DNA of 35,881 bases from an uncultured Alphaproteobacteria bacterium (GCA_944391515.1 CALXTW010000020.1:1-35881); one strand, 5' to 3'; numbered from the stretch's first letter, positions 26,278 to 33,940 are shown. Notes: generated by a model from the sequence alone, not told the origin. A program made the numbers and translations.

Positions 26278-27489
26278 ATGACATCGGAAGTTATTATTCG
26301 AAATAAAAAATGTGTGGTTTTGGCTGCAGATAGTGCGGTAACTATAAGTCGAAATAACAATAGTAAGGTGTATAATTCTGCAAATAAACTATTTAGCTTA
26401 TCAAAATATCAGCCAGTTGGAATTTTGGTATATAATAATGCATCTATCAATGGAATTCCAATTGAGTTAATAGTAAAAGGCTATAGAGAAACTCTTAAAG
26501 AAAAACAGTTTCCTACTATTGCTCAATATGCAAAGCATTTTAAAAGTACTATAAAAGCATATGTATCTGAACATATTTCTGTACAAGATAAAGAAGACCA
26601 AATGGGTGTTTTATTTTCTGATTTTCTTGTGTATATAGCTGAAATTCATCATAGAAATAACCAAGGTTATGAGGACATACTGAATAATCAAAAACACGAA
26701 ATTACTCAAATCATTCAGAATGACAAAATTCGTCTCATACCTTCTGTAAAGTTACTCCCTTATATAACTAGTAATGCTCAAATAAAACATTTATTTCAGA
26801 TGTTTCAGTCTAGAGAATCTACAGTTATTTCTTTTGAAGACCTAGTTGAAGTGTTTATACTGTATATTCATTGTAGTATAAATTATACATATACAGGCGT
26901 TGCTATTTGTGGTTATGGGTCAAAAGAAATTTACCCTAACGTTTCTCAATTTAATGTGGTTGGTTTTGTTGGAGATGAATTTATAATAATTGGCGAAAAA
27001 GACCATATAGTAGAGAATGATATTATACCTCTCGCTCAAAGAGATATGATGGATACATTTATTTGTGGAGTTTCACCTCAAATATTATATAAATTTAGTG
27101 AATTATTAAATATAATTATAACAAAAATATTAAATAATATAAAAGATGCCTTAGAAATTAATGATGCTGTTTTTCAAGGGCTTATAAGTGAAATTCAGAA
27201 AGAATTACCTTCTAGTTTTAGTCCAACAGATTTTATTGATAGGACGCAGATAGACCAAATAGTAGCAGCTTTAGATAGTTTATCAAAGGAGGAGGTTGCA
27301 GAATTAGCAGAAAATCTTGTTAATTTACAAATTTTGAAATATAAAGTATCATATAATTTAGAAACGGTTGGAGGGCCTATTGATGTGGCAATTATTTCTA
27401 AATATGATGGATTTATATGGAAAAAGAGAAAATTTTACTTTCCAGCAGATTTGAATTTTCATTTTTTTGAAAATTACTTTAAAAAATAA
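26278..27489 (+). CDS. Proteasome-beta-like Ntn-hydrolase protein
   Basis: The N-terminus of this 403-aa protein follows the proteasome beta-subunit pattern: MT followed by SEVIIRNKKCVVLAADSAVT, then NKLFSL and GILVYNNASINGIPIELIVK. After Met removal, Thr would be residue 1 and the Asp of AAD exactly residue 17, as in 20S proteasome beta subunits; the active-site-type Lys is at mature 36, near the classical 33. The C-terminal 200 residues form an extra helical region ending in ETVGGPIDVAIIS and a KRKFYF tail. There is no pro-peptide. AAAAGG lies 6 nt before ATG. Substrate and partner are unknown; the position in a mobile element suggests a defence or regulatory role. Confidence 0.75.
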   Translation: MTSEVIIRNKKCVVLAADSAVTISRNNNSKVYNSANKLFSLSKYQPVGILVYNNASINGIPIELIVKGYRETLKEKQFPTIAQYAKHFKSTIKAYVSEHISVQDKEDQMGVLFSDFLVYIAEIHHRNNQGYEDILNNQKHEITQIIQNDKIRLIPSVKLLPYITSNAQIKHLFQMFQSRESTVISFEDLVEVFILYIHCSINYTYTGVAICGYGSKEIYPNVSQFNVVGFVGDEFIIIGEKDHIVENDIIPLAQRDMMDTFICGVSPQILYKFSELLNIIITKILNNIKDALEINDAVFQGLISEIQKELPSSFSPTDFIDRTQIDQIVAALDSLSKEEVAELAENLVNLQILKYKVSYNLETVGGPIDVAIISKYDGFIWKKRKFYFPADLNFHFFENYFKK

Positions 27490-27539
27490 GCCAATTATGG
27501 TATGATTATTGCATAGTATGTATCAAAGGAGATAATATC

Positions 27540-27707
27540 ATGGAGATTTTTACATCGTCTCAAAATAATACATATTATTATTCTAAAGCGGATGTTTATA
27601 TTGAGAAAAAAAGTACTGAAATAGCTGATTCTATTTCAAAGAAAATTGAAAATGCAGTTAGTTGTACTCGAACATCTAAAGAAGACACTGAAAGGCAAAA
27701 TGTTTAA
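27540..27707 (+). CDS. Small ORF (55 aa) downstream of the proteasome-like gene
   Basis: The reading frame begins MEIFTSSQNNTYYYSKADV and ends EDTERQNV. It is preceded by a near-perfect AAAGGAG 8 nt before the ATG, so it is likely translated. It is hydrophilic with a central helix (KKSTEIADSISKKIENAV) and no membrane segment. It begins 50 nt after the proteasome-like stop on the same strand, so co-transcription is plausible. It could be a partner, inhibitor or antitoxin of the upstream protein; no homologue is recognised. Confidence 0.55.
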   Translation: MEIFTSSQNNTYYYSKADVYIEKKSTEIADSISKKIENAVSCTRTSKEDTERQNV

Positions 27708-27808
27708 TTTTTTGCTATGTTAGAGGTATAGATAAGTATGCATGTTATCTAAAAGTGGTTTGTTGTTGGAATTTTAATTTCGTTTTTGTGTTGGTTGTCG
27801 TTACTTTT

Positions 27809-28360
27809 TTACTTTATTAAGTTGTAAATAGTTTGTCTGGTGACATTATATTTTTTTGCGAGCTGTGAGATATTAGTTGTTCTATCCATCACCACCGCTT
27901 TAATCTCATTGATTTGCTCGTTGGACAGTTTCTTTTTACCTCCTTTATATTTGCCCTTTTGTTTGGCGATTGCTATGCCTTCTCTTTGTCTTTCTAAGAT
28001 AATCTCTCTTTCGAACTCAGAAACAGCCCCTAGCAAGGTTAACATAAGTTTTTGAAAAGCGTCTGTTTTCTTATTTGCTTCAAAAGTTAGGTTTTCCTTA
28101 TGGAACTTTATGGTAGTACCTTTCTTCATTATAGTGTCTATCAAAGATAAAAGGTCTTGAACATTGCGAGCCAGTCTATCCATTGAGTGGACGTTTATAA
28201 TATCTCCCTCTCTTAAGTTATCTAGCATAGCTTGAAGTTGTGGTCTGTTGGTATCTTTGCCGGATAGTGTATCGGTGTACTCTCTGTCGCAAGAAATATT
28301 CAGTAATTGTCTGTCTGTATTTTGTAAGGCTGTACTAACTCTGATATAGTTAAAAATCAT
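27809..28360 (-). CDS. Serine recombinase (resolvase/invertase family)
   Basis: The 183-aa protein starts MIFNYIRVST with catalytic Ser9. It has the family Arg-rich block in VHSMDRLARNVQDLL and the FEREIILERQREGIAIAK hinge helix. A C-terminal helix-turn-helix (NISQLAKKYNVTRQTIYNLIK) binds the target. The length matches Hin/Tn3-type enzymes, so it appears intact. CAGGAG lies 7 nt before the ATG. It may resolve multimers of a circular form of the element or invert a segment; no inverted crossover sites were found nearby. Confidence 0.93.
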   Translation of the reverse strand: MIFNYIRVSTALQNTDRQLLNISCDREYTDTLSGKDTNRPQLQAMLDNLREGDIINVHSMDRLARNVQDLLSLIDTIMKKGTTIKFHKENLTFEANKKTDAFQKLMLTLLGAVSEFEREIILERQREGIAIAKQKGKYKGGKKKLSNEQINEIKAVVMDRTTNISQLAKKYNVTRQTIYNLIK

Positions 28361-28498
28361 ATTGTATCTCCTGTTAAGCGAATTTATATGTATAAAGTAT
28401 ATTTAAGATTATATTTGACAGGCGTTAAAATGCAATGATATTCCATTTAGTTTTGACAGTTTTAATACTGTAAAAACAGCCTACACTTGGATTTGACA

Positions 28499-28530
28499 AT
28501 AAAAAAGCCGGAGTTATTGGCTCCGGTTTT
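28499..28530 (-). terminator. Terminator of the Mrr-like gene
   Basis: On the minus strand CCGGAG and CTCCGG pair around CCAATAA and are followed by CTTTTTT. It lies 28 nt past the Mrr-like stop. Confidence 0.8.
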
Positions 28531-28557
28531 GAGGTTATTGTTCGCTTAGAATAATTC

Positions 28558-29883
28558 TTATTTAGACATACTTTCTTCTTTATTTAAATATTCCTCTAAA
28601 TTGTTTAACGTTCTGATGTCTAATAATATTACTCCACATTTTGCCGCAAGTTTACGAGCGGAGGGTGTAAATGATGCATTACTGACAACGGCAGCATACT
28701 CTGTATTATAAAAGTTTTTGCCCGCAATGACTTCTTGTACAGCTTTATTGCCTACAGGTTTGCTATATTGTTTACATTGAATGGCAATTTTTATATTGTT
28801 TTTTTCTGCTAGTACGTCCACTCCTTGGTCTCCGGACCCTTTTGTAGCTCTTGCACTAAATCCTTTGAGGTTTAATATTCTGGCACATTCCTTTTCAAAA
28901 TCATAAGGAGACATGTGAGATGTATCTAACTCTTGAGGAGTTTTAATGTAAGATTTTATTGATTTGTAGATACTGTGAACCATTTGCGTCAAAGCTTCAG
29001 TATTACACTGAGTATCGTATGAAATAAAATATATGTTATTAGGGTATTCTTCATTGATGTACTCTTTATCATACTGAGGATTATTGTTTTTTAGAAAACT
29101 TATTATAGGTTCCATTCTCTGTGTCATTTCCTCAACGGATATTTCTTTTCCATCGAGTTTTTCTAAAATAGTTTTAGTAGCATTTATTGTTTCTAAGGCC
29201 GTTTTGTCCTTCTTTAGAAGGTTTAAAATGTCATTCCCTAACAAATAGATGAAATCTACATACCCATCATTTAAGGAGTAACTTTCTAGTAGCTGTTTAT
29301 CAAAAATAATAACATTTTGGGTTTTATCTAGGAATTCTATATCTATTAAAGTTTTGTAATCTTTTATTCCGTTCCAAGTAAAGTTTCGTGGAAATAAGAA
29401 TTTTATTCGAGGTATAGAACATTGTAAAGCAAAGCACTTTTTTTTGTTTGTAATTTTGGTTGCTAAGATTGGAGAGAGGACCTTATTTACAAAGTATTCT
29501 ATTTCTTTGAGCCAACTATCTTCTACGATACATCCATAATCATCTTTGTAAATACTTTGTTGGTATTTTACATCCAAGGTTTGCAAATGTTCTAATATAG
29601 TTTGTACAACAATTGTATCGATTTGTTTTAATAAACTCTGTCCGTCTCTATAATGCTTTATTACATACTCTTTGGCTCGTTGTTTTCTTTGTTCTTTTAG
29701 TTGCTCCTTCATTTGTTTTTTGGCTTGTCTTTCTTGTTCTTTTTTTTCAGCATTTGAAATTTGCCTACTTATTGCTATACATAAGACAATAAATCCTACA
29801 AAGAGGCATATATATAGTGTTTCTTTGCTATCTATATTGGTTATGATTATAGCCACCAATAAACCAATAATTAGGTCTCCCAT
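28558..29883 (-). CDS. Membrane-anchored Mrr-type restriction endonuclease-like protein
   Basis: The start is ATG 29883 (GGAG 9 nt upstream), giving 441 aa; the frame continues upstream to 29928 into the terminator. Two N-terminal membrane helices (about 3-16 and 22-39) are followed by a strongly charged coiled-coil stretch of Lys, Glu and Gln (about 45-80), a middle domain of unknown type, and a C-terminal Mrr_cat domain. The PD-(D/E)xK core is visible: E331 in FEKEC, D356 in GDQGVDVLAE and Q369-C-K371 in IAIQCKQY. Mrr relatives cut modified or foreign DNA. Membrane anchoring suggests action on incoming DNA at the envelope, but this is inference. Confidence 0.85.
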   Translation of the reverse strand: MGDLIIGLLVAIIITNIDSKETLYICLFVGFIVLCIAISRQISNAEKKEQERQAKKQMKEQLKEQRKQRAKEYVIKHYRDGQSLLKQIDTIVVQTILEHLQTLDVKYQQSIYKDDYGCIVEDSWLKEIEYFVNKVLSPILATKITNKKKCFALQCSIPRIKFLFPRNFTWNGIKDYKTLIDIEFLDKTQNVIIFDKQLLESYSLNDGYVDFIYLLGNDILNLLKKDKTALETINATKTILEKLDGKEISVEEMTQRMEPIISFLKNNNPQYDKEYINEEYPNNIYFISYDTQCNTEALTQMVHSIYKSIKSYIKTPQELDTSHMSPYDFEKECARILNLKGFSARATKGSGDQGVDVLAEKNNIKIAIQCKQYSKPVGNKAVQEVIAGKNFYNTEYAAVVSNASFTPSARKLAAKCGVILLDIRTLNNLEEYLNKEESMSK

Positions 29884-29913
29884 TGTAAATCTCCAAAATT
29901 TGTTATTGTATAA

Positions 29914-29949
29914 AAACAAAACCCGCACTTTTTCTCAGTAAAAGGCGGG
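29914..29949 (-). terminator. Terminator overlapping the pseudoknot, upstream of the Mrr-like gene
   Basis: On the minus strand CCCGCCTTTT pairs with AAAAGTGCGGG (one bulge), followed by TTTTGTTTTT. It lies only 39 nt before the Mrr-like start codon. Three bases (29949-29947) are shared with the 10-bp pseudoknot arm, so the two folds exclude each other, as in an attenuator. Confidence 0.65.
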
Positions 29950-30130
29950 CGGATGTTAGAAAACCGTATCGAAACAAACGGCTCGGCTTATTCAGCGCAC
30001 AGCCTTATTCGCCGACATCCGCCCTAAGGACAGAAATCGGCATATAGTTTTAAGTCGCTATGCTAGGCGACTGTTTCGATAAAAGGGTTTTCTAAGCCCT
30101 AAGCTGTCTTCCTTTCTAAGGAATACAACC
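29914..30130 (-). ncRNA. Candidate structured leader RNA or small RNA with pseudoknot
   Basis: This GC-rich patch lies in an AT-rich gap of about 620 bp between the Mrr-like and Rep-like genes. On the minus strand, arms at 30095-30086 and 30081-30072 pair with 29976-29967 and 29965-29956 (two perfect 10-bp matches forming one interrupted helix). A third perfect 10-bp pair, 30024-30015 with 29956-29947, crosses it, so the fold is a pseudoknot. Further hairpins: AGTCGC/GCGACT (30072-30053), GCCGA/TCGGC (30015-29983) and TTCCT/AGGAA near 30120. The RNA would end in the terminator at 29949-29922. No known family is recognised; a replication origin for the Rep-like protein is an alternative. Confidence 0.5.
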
Positions 30131-30137
30131 TAATCTA

Positions 30138-30165
30138 ACATTAGCAGAGTTTATTTAGTAATCAA
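30138..30165 (-). promoter_or_regulatory. Candidate promoter for the structured RNA and Mrr-like gene
   Basis: On the minus strand TTGATT (30165-30160) and TAATGT (30143-30138) are 16 bp apart and would start transcription near 30130. A second possible -10, TATACT, is near 30188. The stretch 30170-30390 holds nothing else recognisable. Confidence 0.35.
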
Positions 30166-30389
30166 GTAAAATCTTTCTCCCTAAGTATAGGTAAAACACC
30201 CATTTAAACGCTATTTTAAAGCGCTAGAAAGGGATTTTGTGAGTTTTGCTTAAGATGTGCTTTATAGTAAGAAAACGTGCCTACGGATTTAAAATAAGCT
30301 TAAAAACACATATAAAAAGGATAGCAAATATACTGTAAAATCAAAAGATTGAGATTCTTATATTAAGAAAAGTTGATATTAAACTCTGA

Positions 30390-30427
30390 TTAAAAAATAG
30401 CGGAGAACTAAAACCCACCGCTATTTT
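30390..30427 (-). terminator. Terminator of the integrase-Rep transcript
   Basis: AAAATAGCGG and CCGCTATTTT form a perfect 10-bp stem with a 14-nt loop. On the minus strand it is followed by further T residues (CCGCTATTTTTTA). It sits about 80 nt past the Rep-like stop. Confidence 0.7.
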
Positions 30428-30504
30428 AAATAAGTAATTGATTTTAAATAATGTTTTTACAAGGAAAAGTATTCGCTTGGTCTCTTTGTATAAGGATGTG
30501 AGAG

Positions 30505-31479
30505 CTAAAAACAACCAAAGGAAGGACAAGCTCTTAAGCTAGAATATTGTTTTTTTCTAGGACTTTTCTTTTGTATTTTTATTAAATCTTTGACTGTTTC
30601 TCTGTATTCATTATAAAGTTTCTGTCCTTCTGCTCTTAATGATTTGGATACATATATATCGGCTTTATTGGGAATACTTTTACAGATGTATGAAGCCCAA
30701 CCTAATGGATGATATGGTAATATTATTTTCAGAGCATTTTTCACTAGAGGATGATGGTTATAGTCTTTCCCCAGGGCGGCTTTAAGTAATATATTTTCAA
30801 TATAACGGCGCTTTGTATCATATATAGATAAGTCTTCGGCTGTTATTTTCATCATACCGTGTATGTGTACTCGGTCGGAGGCTGTTTTATTTTCTTCTAC
30901 AACAAACATATAAGGGATTTTATGGTTAAAGCTCCGTTCTAGTGTTTTTATTGGTCTATCTAGTATGTTTCGCCGAATGTAGTCAGCTCTTTTGTTGGGG
31001 TGTGAGGTTATATAATTTTTAATACAAAGAAGTTTCTTTATATCTAACAATAGAGTGAATGTTATACAGTCAAAGGATACTAAAGAGCGTATAGGAGTTT
31101 CATTGCCGGTACTATCTGTCGTCTTAATGATAAAGTCTCCAAAATATCCTGAGGCGGTGGTTGTGTTAATATATCGGTTGATGCCTGCCTTGGGAGATAG
31201 TAAGTAGGGGGCTTTGATAGCCGTTTTGTAAAGATAGTCCGCATAAAAAGCCATTTTTTCGCTAATGTTTAAATGTTTCCATGCTGGAGGAGCTTCTAAT
31301 GACTGATATATGTTTTGATTGAATCTATAACTGATAGAAGGATTTAATATACATGTCTTATAGTAATCTATATTAGTTAATAATACTAAAGAGGGGGTAC
31401 AATCTTTTTTGCCTGTGCTAATTACCGCTTCTCCCCACAAATCGTTGTATTGCGCTATTGTCTTAGATAGATTTGTCAT
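30505..31479 (-). CDS. HUH-type replication initiator-like protein
   Basis: The 324-aa protein has an HUH motif at residues 205-208 (RVHIHGMM), preceded by the strand IPYMFVVEENKTASD, as in rolling-circle Rep proteins and related phage initiators. A W261-x-x-Y264-x-x-K267 segment in GWASYICKS is the best candidate for the nicking Tyr; Y276 is another. No helicase or partner domain is visible. It lies 14 nt after the integrase gene in the same direction, so the two are co-transcribed. A role in replicating an excised circle is inferred; assignment to a named family needs a profile search. Confidence 0.62.
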   Translation of the reverse strand: MTNLSKTIAQYNDLWGEAVISTGKKDCTPSLVLLTNIDYYKTCILNPSISYRFNQNIYQSLEAPPAWKHLNISEKMAFYADYLYKTAIKAPYLLSPKAGINRYINTTTASGYFGDFIIKTTDSTGNETPIRSLVSFDCITFTLLLDIKKLLCIKNYITSHPNKRADYIRRNILDRPIKTLERSFNHKIPYMFVVEENKTASDRVHIHGMMKITAEDLSIYDTKRRYIENILLKAALGKDYNHHPLVKNALKIILPYHPLGWASYICKSIPNKADIYVSKSLRAEGQKLYNEYRETVKDLIKIQKKSPRKKQYSSLRACPSFGCF

Positions 31480-31493
31480 TAAATTTTTGCTCC

Positions 31494-33299
31494 TTAGTTT
31501 CCATTTTTGTCGTTAGTTGAATAGTCTATTTTGTTTATCCATTCTTGAAATAGGGGTAGGGGAGTGGATGATTGTCGTCTTCCATAGTAGTTGGTCATAG
31601 TTTGTTTTTTGTGTCCTACTAAGAATTGAATTTCATCATCAGATAAGCCAGATAATCTTAATTCATCAACGCATGTATGTCTAAGAGCATGTACTAACCG
31701 TCCTTGTTTTTTTAGGCCTAGTTCTTTTAAGATATTGGCTATTGGCTGAGAAAAGCATTTGTTAAAAGTCTTTCTTGTTCCTCTTGTATAAACTTTGAAT
31801 GAAGGAAAGAGGTTTGAGTTATCAGTTTTCTCTCGTTCTTTAATAAAGTCATTTATTCCAAGTTCTATTAGTTTTTTATGTATAGGTATCATTCTAATCG
31901 AGTTTTGGTTCTTAATCGTTTTGTCTTCTTCATTGTTTATGCTAAAATATTGGATATTGTCTCGGGTGCGAATGTCTTTTGTTCTCAGTTGGCAAAACTC
32001 TCCTTCTCTCATTCCTGTATAGATAGCAATCATAAAGGCCCAATATAGGTCTATTTTTTCTTGCTTATGTTTTGTAAGATAAAAGATTATTTGTTGCATT
32101 TCTTGATGAGTATATGTTAAGGGAATCGGAGATGAAAGGTCTTTTTTATTGAATAAAGTGTCCTTTGTAGGATTGTCAGAGCAAACAACGCCCTTTTTCT
32201 TAGCCCATTTGTGAAAAGTAGAAAATGAGTTGATGTATGTATTAATAGTTTTGTTTGTTAGGCAAGGATATTTAAGTTTTTCATTTTGTGATAAAATATC
32301 TTCAATGCCTAAATTTTTGAATTCCTTAATTCTGTGGAAGTGTTTAGGGGTGATTTTTAGTATTTCTATCCATTGAACAATATCAGAGCTCTGAATCTCA
32401 TCGAGTTTTTCTTTTTCTGGAAAACACGCTATAAATGATTGTATGTGTGGTACTTTTTCTTTTATTGCGTCTCCACAATCGTCTTTCCATTTTGTTAATA
32501 GTTCTGAAATGCTTAAATTTTTGTTATTTGTATTCTTTATTTTAGATAGAATATTTTGGCTTTCGTCGTCTTCATCATTATTTGCATTTTTTTGGGGCAT
32601 TATTGATTGGCTTGAAAGTGTATGATTGGCGGCATATTGTCTATATGCTTTTTGGGTGATTTCGAATTTAAATGGATATGTTTCAGGGGTATAAGAATAG
32701 TCTATTTCTGTTGCTATATGGAAATTTGCGGCTTCTATTATTGTTTGAGCAAAGGCTCTTTGAGCTATAATTCGTTGTTGGTCTGTTAAATTGTATTGAG
32801 AGTTTATTAAATATGTAATCATTAAATTGGTTGTTTCGGAAGTGATTTGAGCCTTGAGTTCTGCTTGAAAGGTTGTTATCTTTTCTTGGTCAAAGTTTCG
32901 AATTAGTTGCATATAATGTGCCATTTGTATAGCGCTAGGATGGGAGATGTTGTCTTTAGATACCATCTCTTGTAGTTGTTTAGCTTGTATTTTGCCTGAG
33001 TATTCAGAAAAAAAGTGGAAAACGCTTTTTAAAAGTTTTTCTTCAAATATATTTTGAGGAAAGAAAGGCCTATCTTGAGGGGATTCAATCTTTCCATTCA
33101 TATTAAATTTTCTGATAAGTTGAGGCATTATTTCGTAATATTTAGTTTTTGCTTGCTCAAAATCTTTAGTTTTTAAGGATATATTGATTTCTTTACCCAT
33201 TTTGTACATCTTTTGAGCTAAAGGAGGAACTGCTAAACGTATTTTGTATGTGCCGTAATCAGTTAGGTACAGTCCTGTATATTTTTTTATGACTTTCAT
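31494..33299 (-). CDS. Tyrosine recombinase (integrase) of the tRNA-Met element
   Basis: The 601-aa protein is long for the family because of an extended N-terminal region (about residues 1-260, with an acidic NNDEDDES linker near 240). A SAM-like core-binding domain (about 262-375) and a catalytic domain follow. Catalytic residues are R431 in TGMREGE, H537 and R540 in HALRHT, H563 in VGHKKQ and Tyr572 in NYYGR. The intact set implies activity. The gene reads away from attR, its start lying about 125 bp from the core, and GGAG lies 7 nt before ATG. It should integrate and excise the element at the tRNA-Met 3' end. Confidence 0.93.
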   Translation of the reverse strand: MKVIKKYTGLYLTDYGTYKIRLAVPPLAQKMYKMGKEINISLKTKDFEQAKTKYYEIMPQLIRKFNMNGKIESPQDRPFFPQNIFEEKLLKSVFHFFSEYSGKIQAKQLQEMVSKDNISHPSAIQMAHYMQLIRNFDQEKITTFQAELKAQITSETTNLMITYLINSQYNLTDQQRIIAQRAFAQTIIEAANFHIATEIDYSYTPETYPFKFEITQKAYRQYAANHTLSSQSIMPQKNANNDEDDESQNILSKIKNTNNKNLSISELLTKWKDDCGDAIKEKVPHIQSFIACFPEKEKLDEIQSSDIVQWIEILKITPKHFHRIKEFKNLGIEDILSQNEKLKYPCLTNKTINTYINSFSTFHKWAKKKGVVCSDNPTKDTLFNKKDLSSPIPLTYTHQEMQQIIFYLTKHKQEKIDLYWAFMIAIYTGMREGEFCQLRTKDIRTRDNIQYFSINNEEDKTIKNQNSIRMIPIHKKLIELGINDFIKEREKTDNSNLFPSFKVYTRGTRKTFNKCFSQPIANILKELGLKKQGRLVHALRHTCVDELRLSGLSDDEIQFLVGHKKQTMTNYYGRRQSSTPLPLFQEWINKIDYSTNDKNGN

Positions 33300-33318
33300 C
33301 TTATTCTCCGACTCTTGC

Positions 33319-33416
33319 TTTTTGTATGAGTGATTTGTAATACCTTTTTGTATTAGTGAATTTTAGGCTAATCAAGCACTTTTTATAGGCTGAAGGCTAC
33401 TTTTTGTAGGCTGAAT
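33319..33416. repeat. Four direct repeats between int and attR (candidate arm sites)
   Basis: TTTTTGTATGAGTGAT (33319), TTTTTGTATTAGTGAAT (33345), TTTTTATAGGCTGAA (33380) and TTTTTGTAGGCTGAAT (33401) follow a shared TTTTTGTAnnnnTGAA pattern. The block 33334-33366 is also found near attL at 26110-26142. Such arrays next to att cores are usually integrase arm-type or excisionase sites; they also overlap the likely int promoter, which would allow autoregulation. Confidence 0.55.
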
Positions 33417-33424
33417 AAGGGTTG

Positions 33425-33451
33425 TCGAATCTCCCCCTCGCTACCAAGATT
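33425..33451 (+). repeat. attR core
   Basis: It is identical over 27 bp to the attL core inside tRNA-Met. It is a tRNA 3' fragment only; no cloverleaf precedes it. Confidence 0.9.
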
Positions 33452-33940
33452 ATAGAACAGTCCTTAGCGGCTGTTTTTTTATGTTTGTTTTCTTTTCAAT
33501 GAGGTTTAGAGCTCGGCAGTTTGTAGCATTACAAACTGCGGGAGATTAGCACTTAGGCCGCTAATTAAAATTTCGAAAGTTGTCGCTTTCTCATTTTAAT
33601 AAGCGTTTCTAAGATTTTGCAGACAAAAACAATCACTTCACTGATTGTTTTTGCTTAGCAATCCCCCTCGCTACCAAGATTATAGAACAGTCCTTAGAGG
33701 GCTGTTTTTTATGTTTGTTTACTTTTTAATGAGCCATAGAGCTCGGCAGTTTGTAGTATTACAAACTGCGGGAGATTAGCACTTAGGCCGCTAATTAAAA
33801 TTTCGAAAGTTATCGCTTTCTCATTTTAATAAGCGTTTCTAAGATTTTGCAGACAAAAACAATCACTTCACTGATTGTTTTTGCTTAGCAATCCCCCTCG
33901 CTACCAAGATTATAGAACAGTCCTTAGAGGGCTGTTTTTT
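33432..33940. repeat. Array of tRNA-Met 3' ends with 230-bp period
   Basis: TCCCCCTCGCTACCAAGATT begins at 33432, 33662 and 33892, exactly 230 bp apart. Units 33432-33661 and 33662-33891 are nearly identical from about 33508 onward; the third is partial and runs into chromosomal sequence. Each unit holds the tRNA end, a terminator, and four hairpins. In unit 1 these are GCAGTTTGTA/TACAAACTGC (33516-33539), ATTAGC/GCTAAT (33545-33565), ATTAAAAT with GAAAG (33564-33600) and CAAAAACAATCA/TGATTGTTTTTG (33624-33653). No coding frame is present. The two late differences between units fall in hairpin loops. Confidence 0.9.

Larger units (their letters stand above)
26026..33451. mobile_element. tRNA-Met-integrated element, about 7.4 kb
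   Basis: It is bounded by a perfect 27-bp direct repeat of the tRNA 3' end (26026-26052 and 33425-33451). An integrase gene lies next to attR, followed by an HUH Rep-like gene, a structured leader/origin region, a membrane-anchored Mrr nuclease, a serine recombinase, a 55-aa ORF and a proteasome-fold protein. The whole tRNA is rebuilt at attL. No capsid, conjugation or relaxosome genes are seen, so any transfer must depend on another element. The content resembles a small replicating integrative element or satellite carrying possible defence cargo. Confidence 0.88.

Noticed and set aside
29914..30130. tmRNA, RNase P RNA or retron
   Set aside because: No tag reading frame, no complete tRNA-like end, no conserved RNase P core and no reverse transcriptase nearby.
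30341..30529. 62-aa minus-strand ORF after the Rep-like gene
   Set aside because: It overlaps the end of the Rep-like gene and runs through its terminator hairpin, and it has no ribosome binding site.
33425..33451. Additional tRNA genes at the three fragments
   Set aside because: Only the T-loop or 3' acceptor half plus CCA is present; no D-arm or anticodon arm precedes any of them.
33432..33940. CRISPR array
   Set aside because: The period is 230 bp, the spacers are near-identical rather than unique, and the repeated core is a tRNA 3' end. No cas genes are present.
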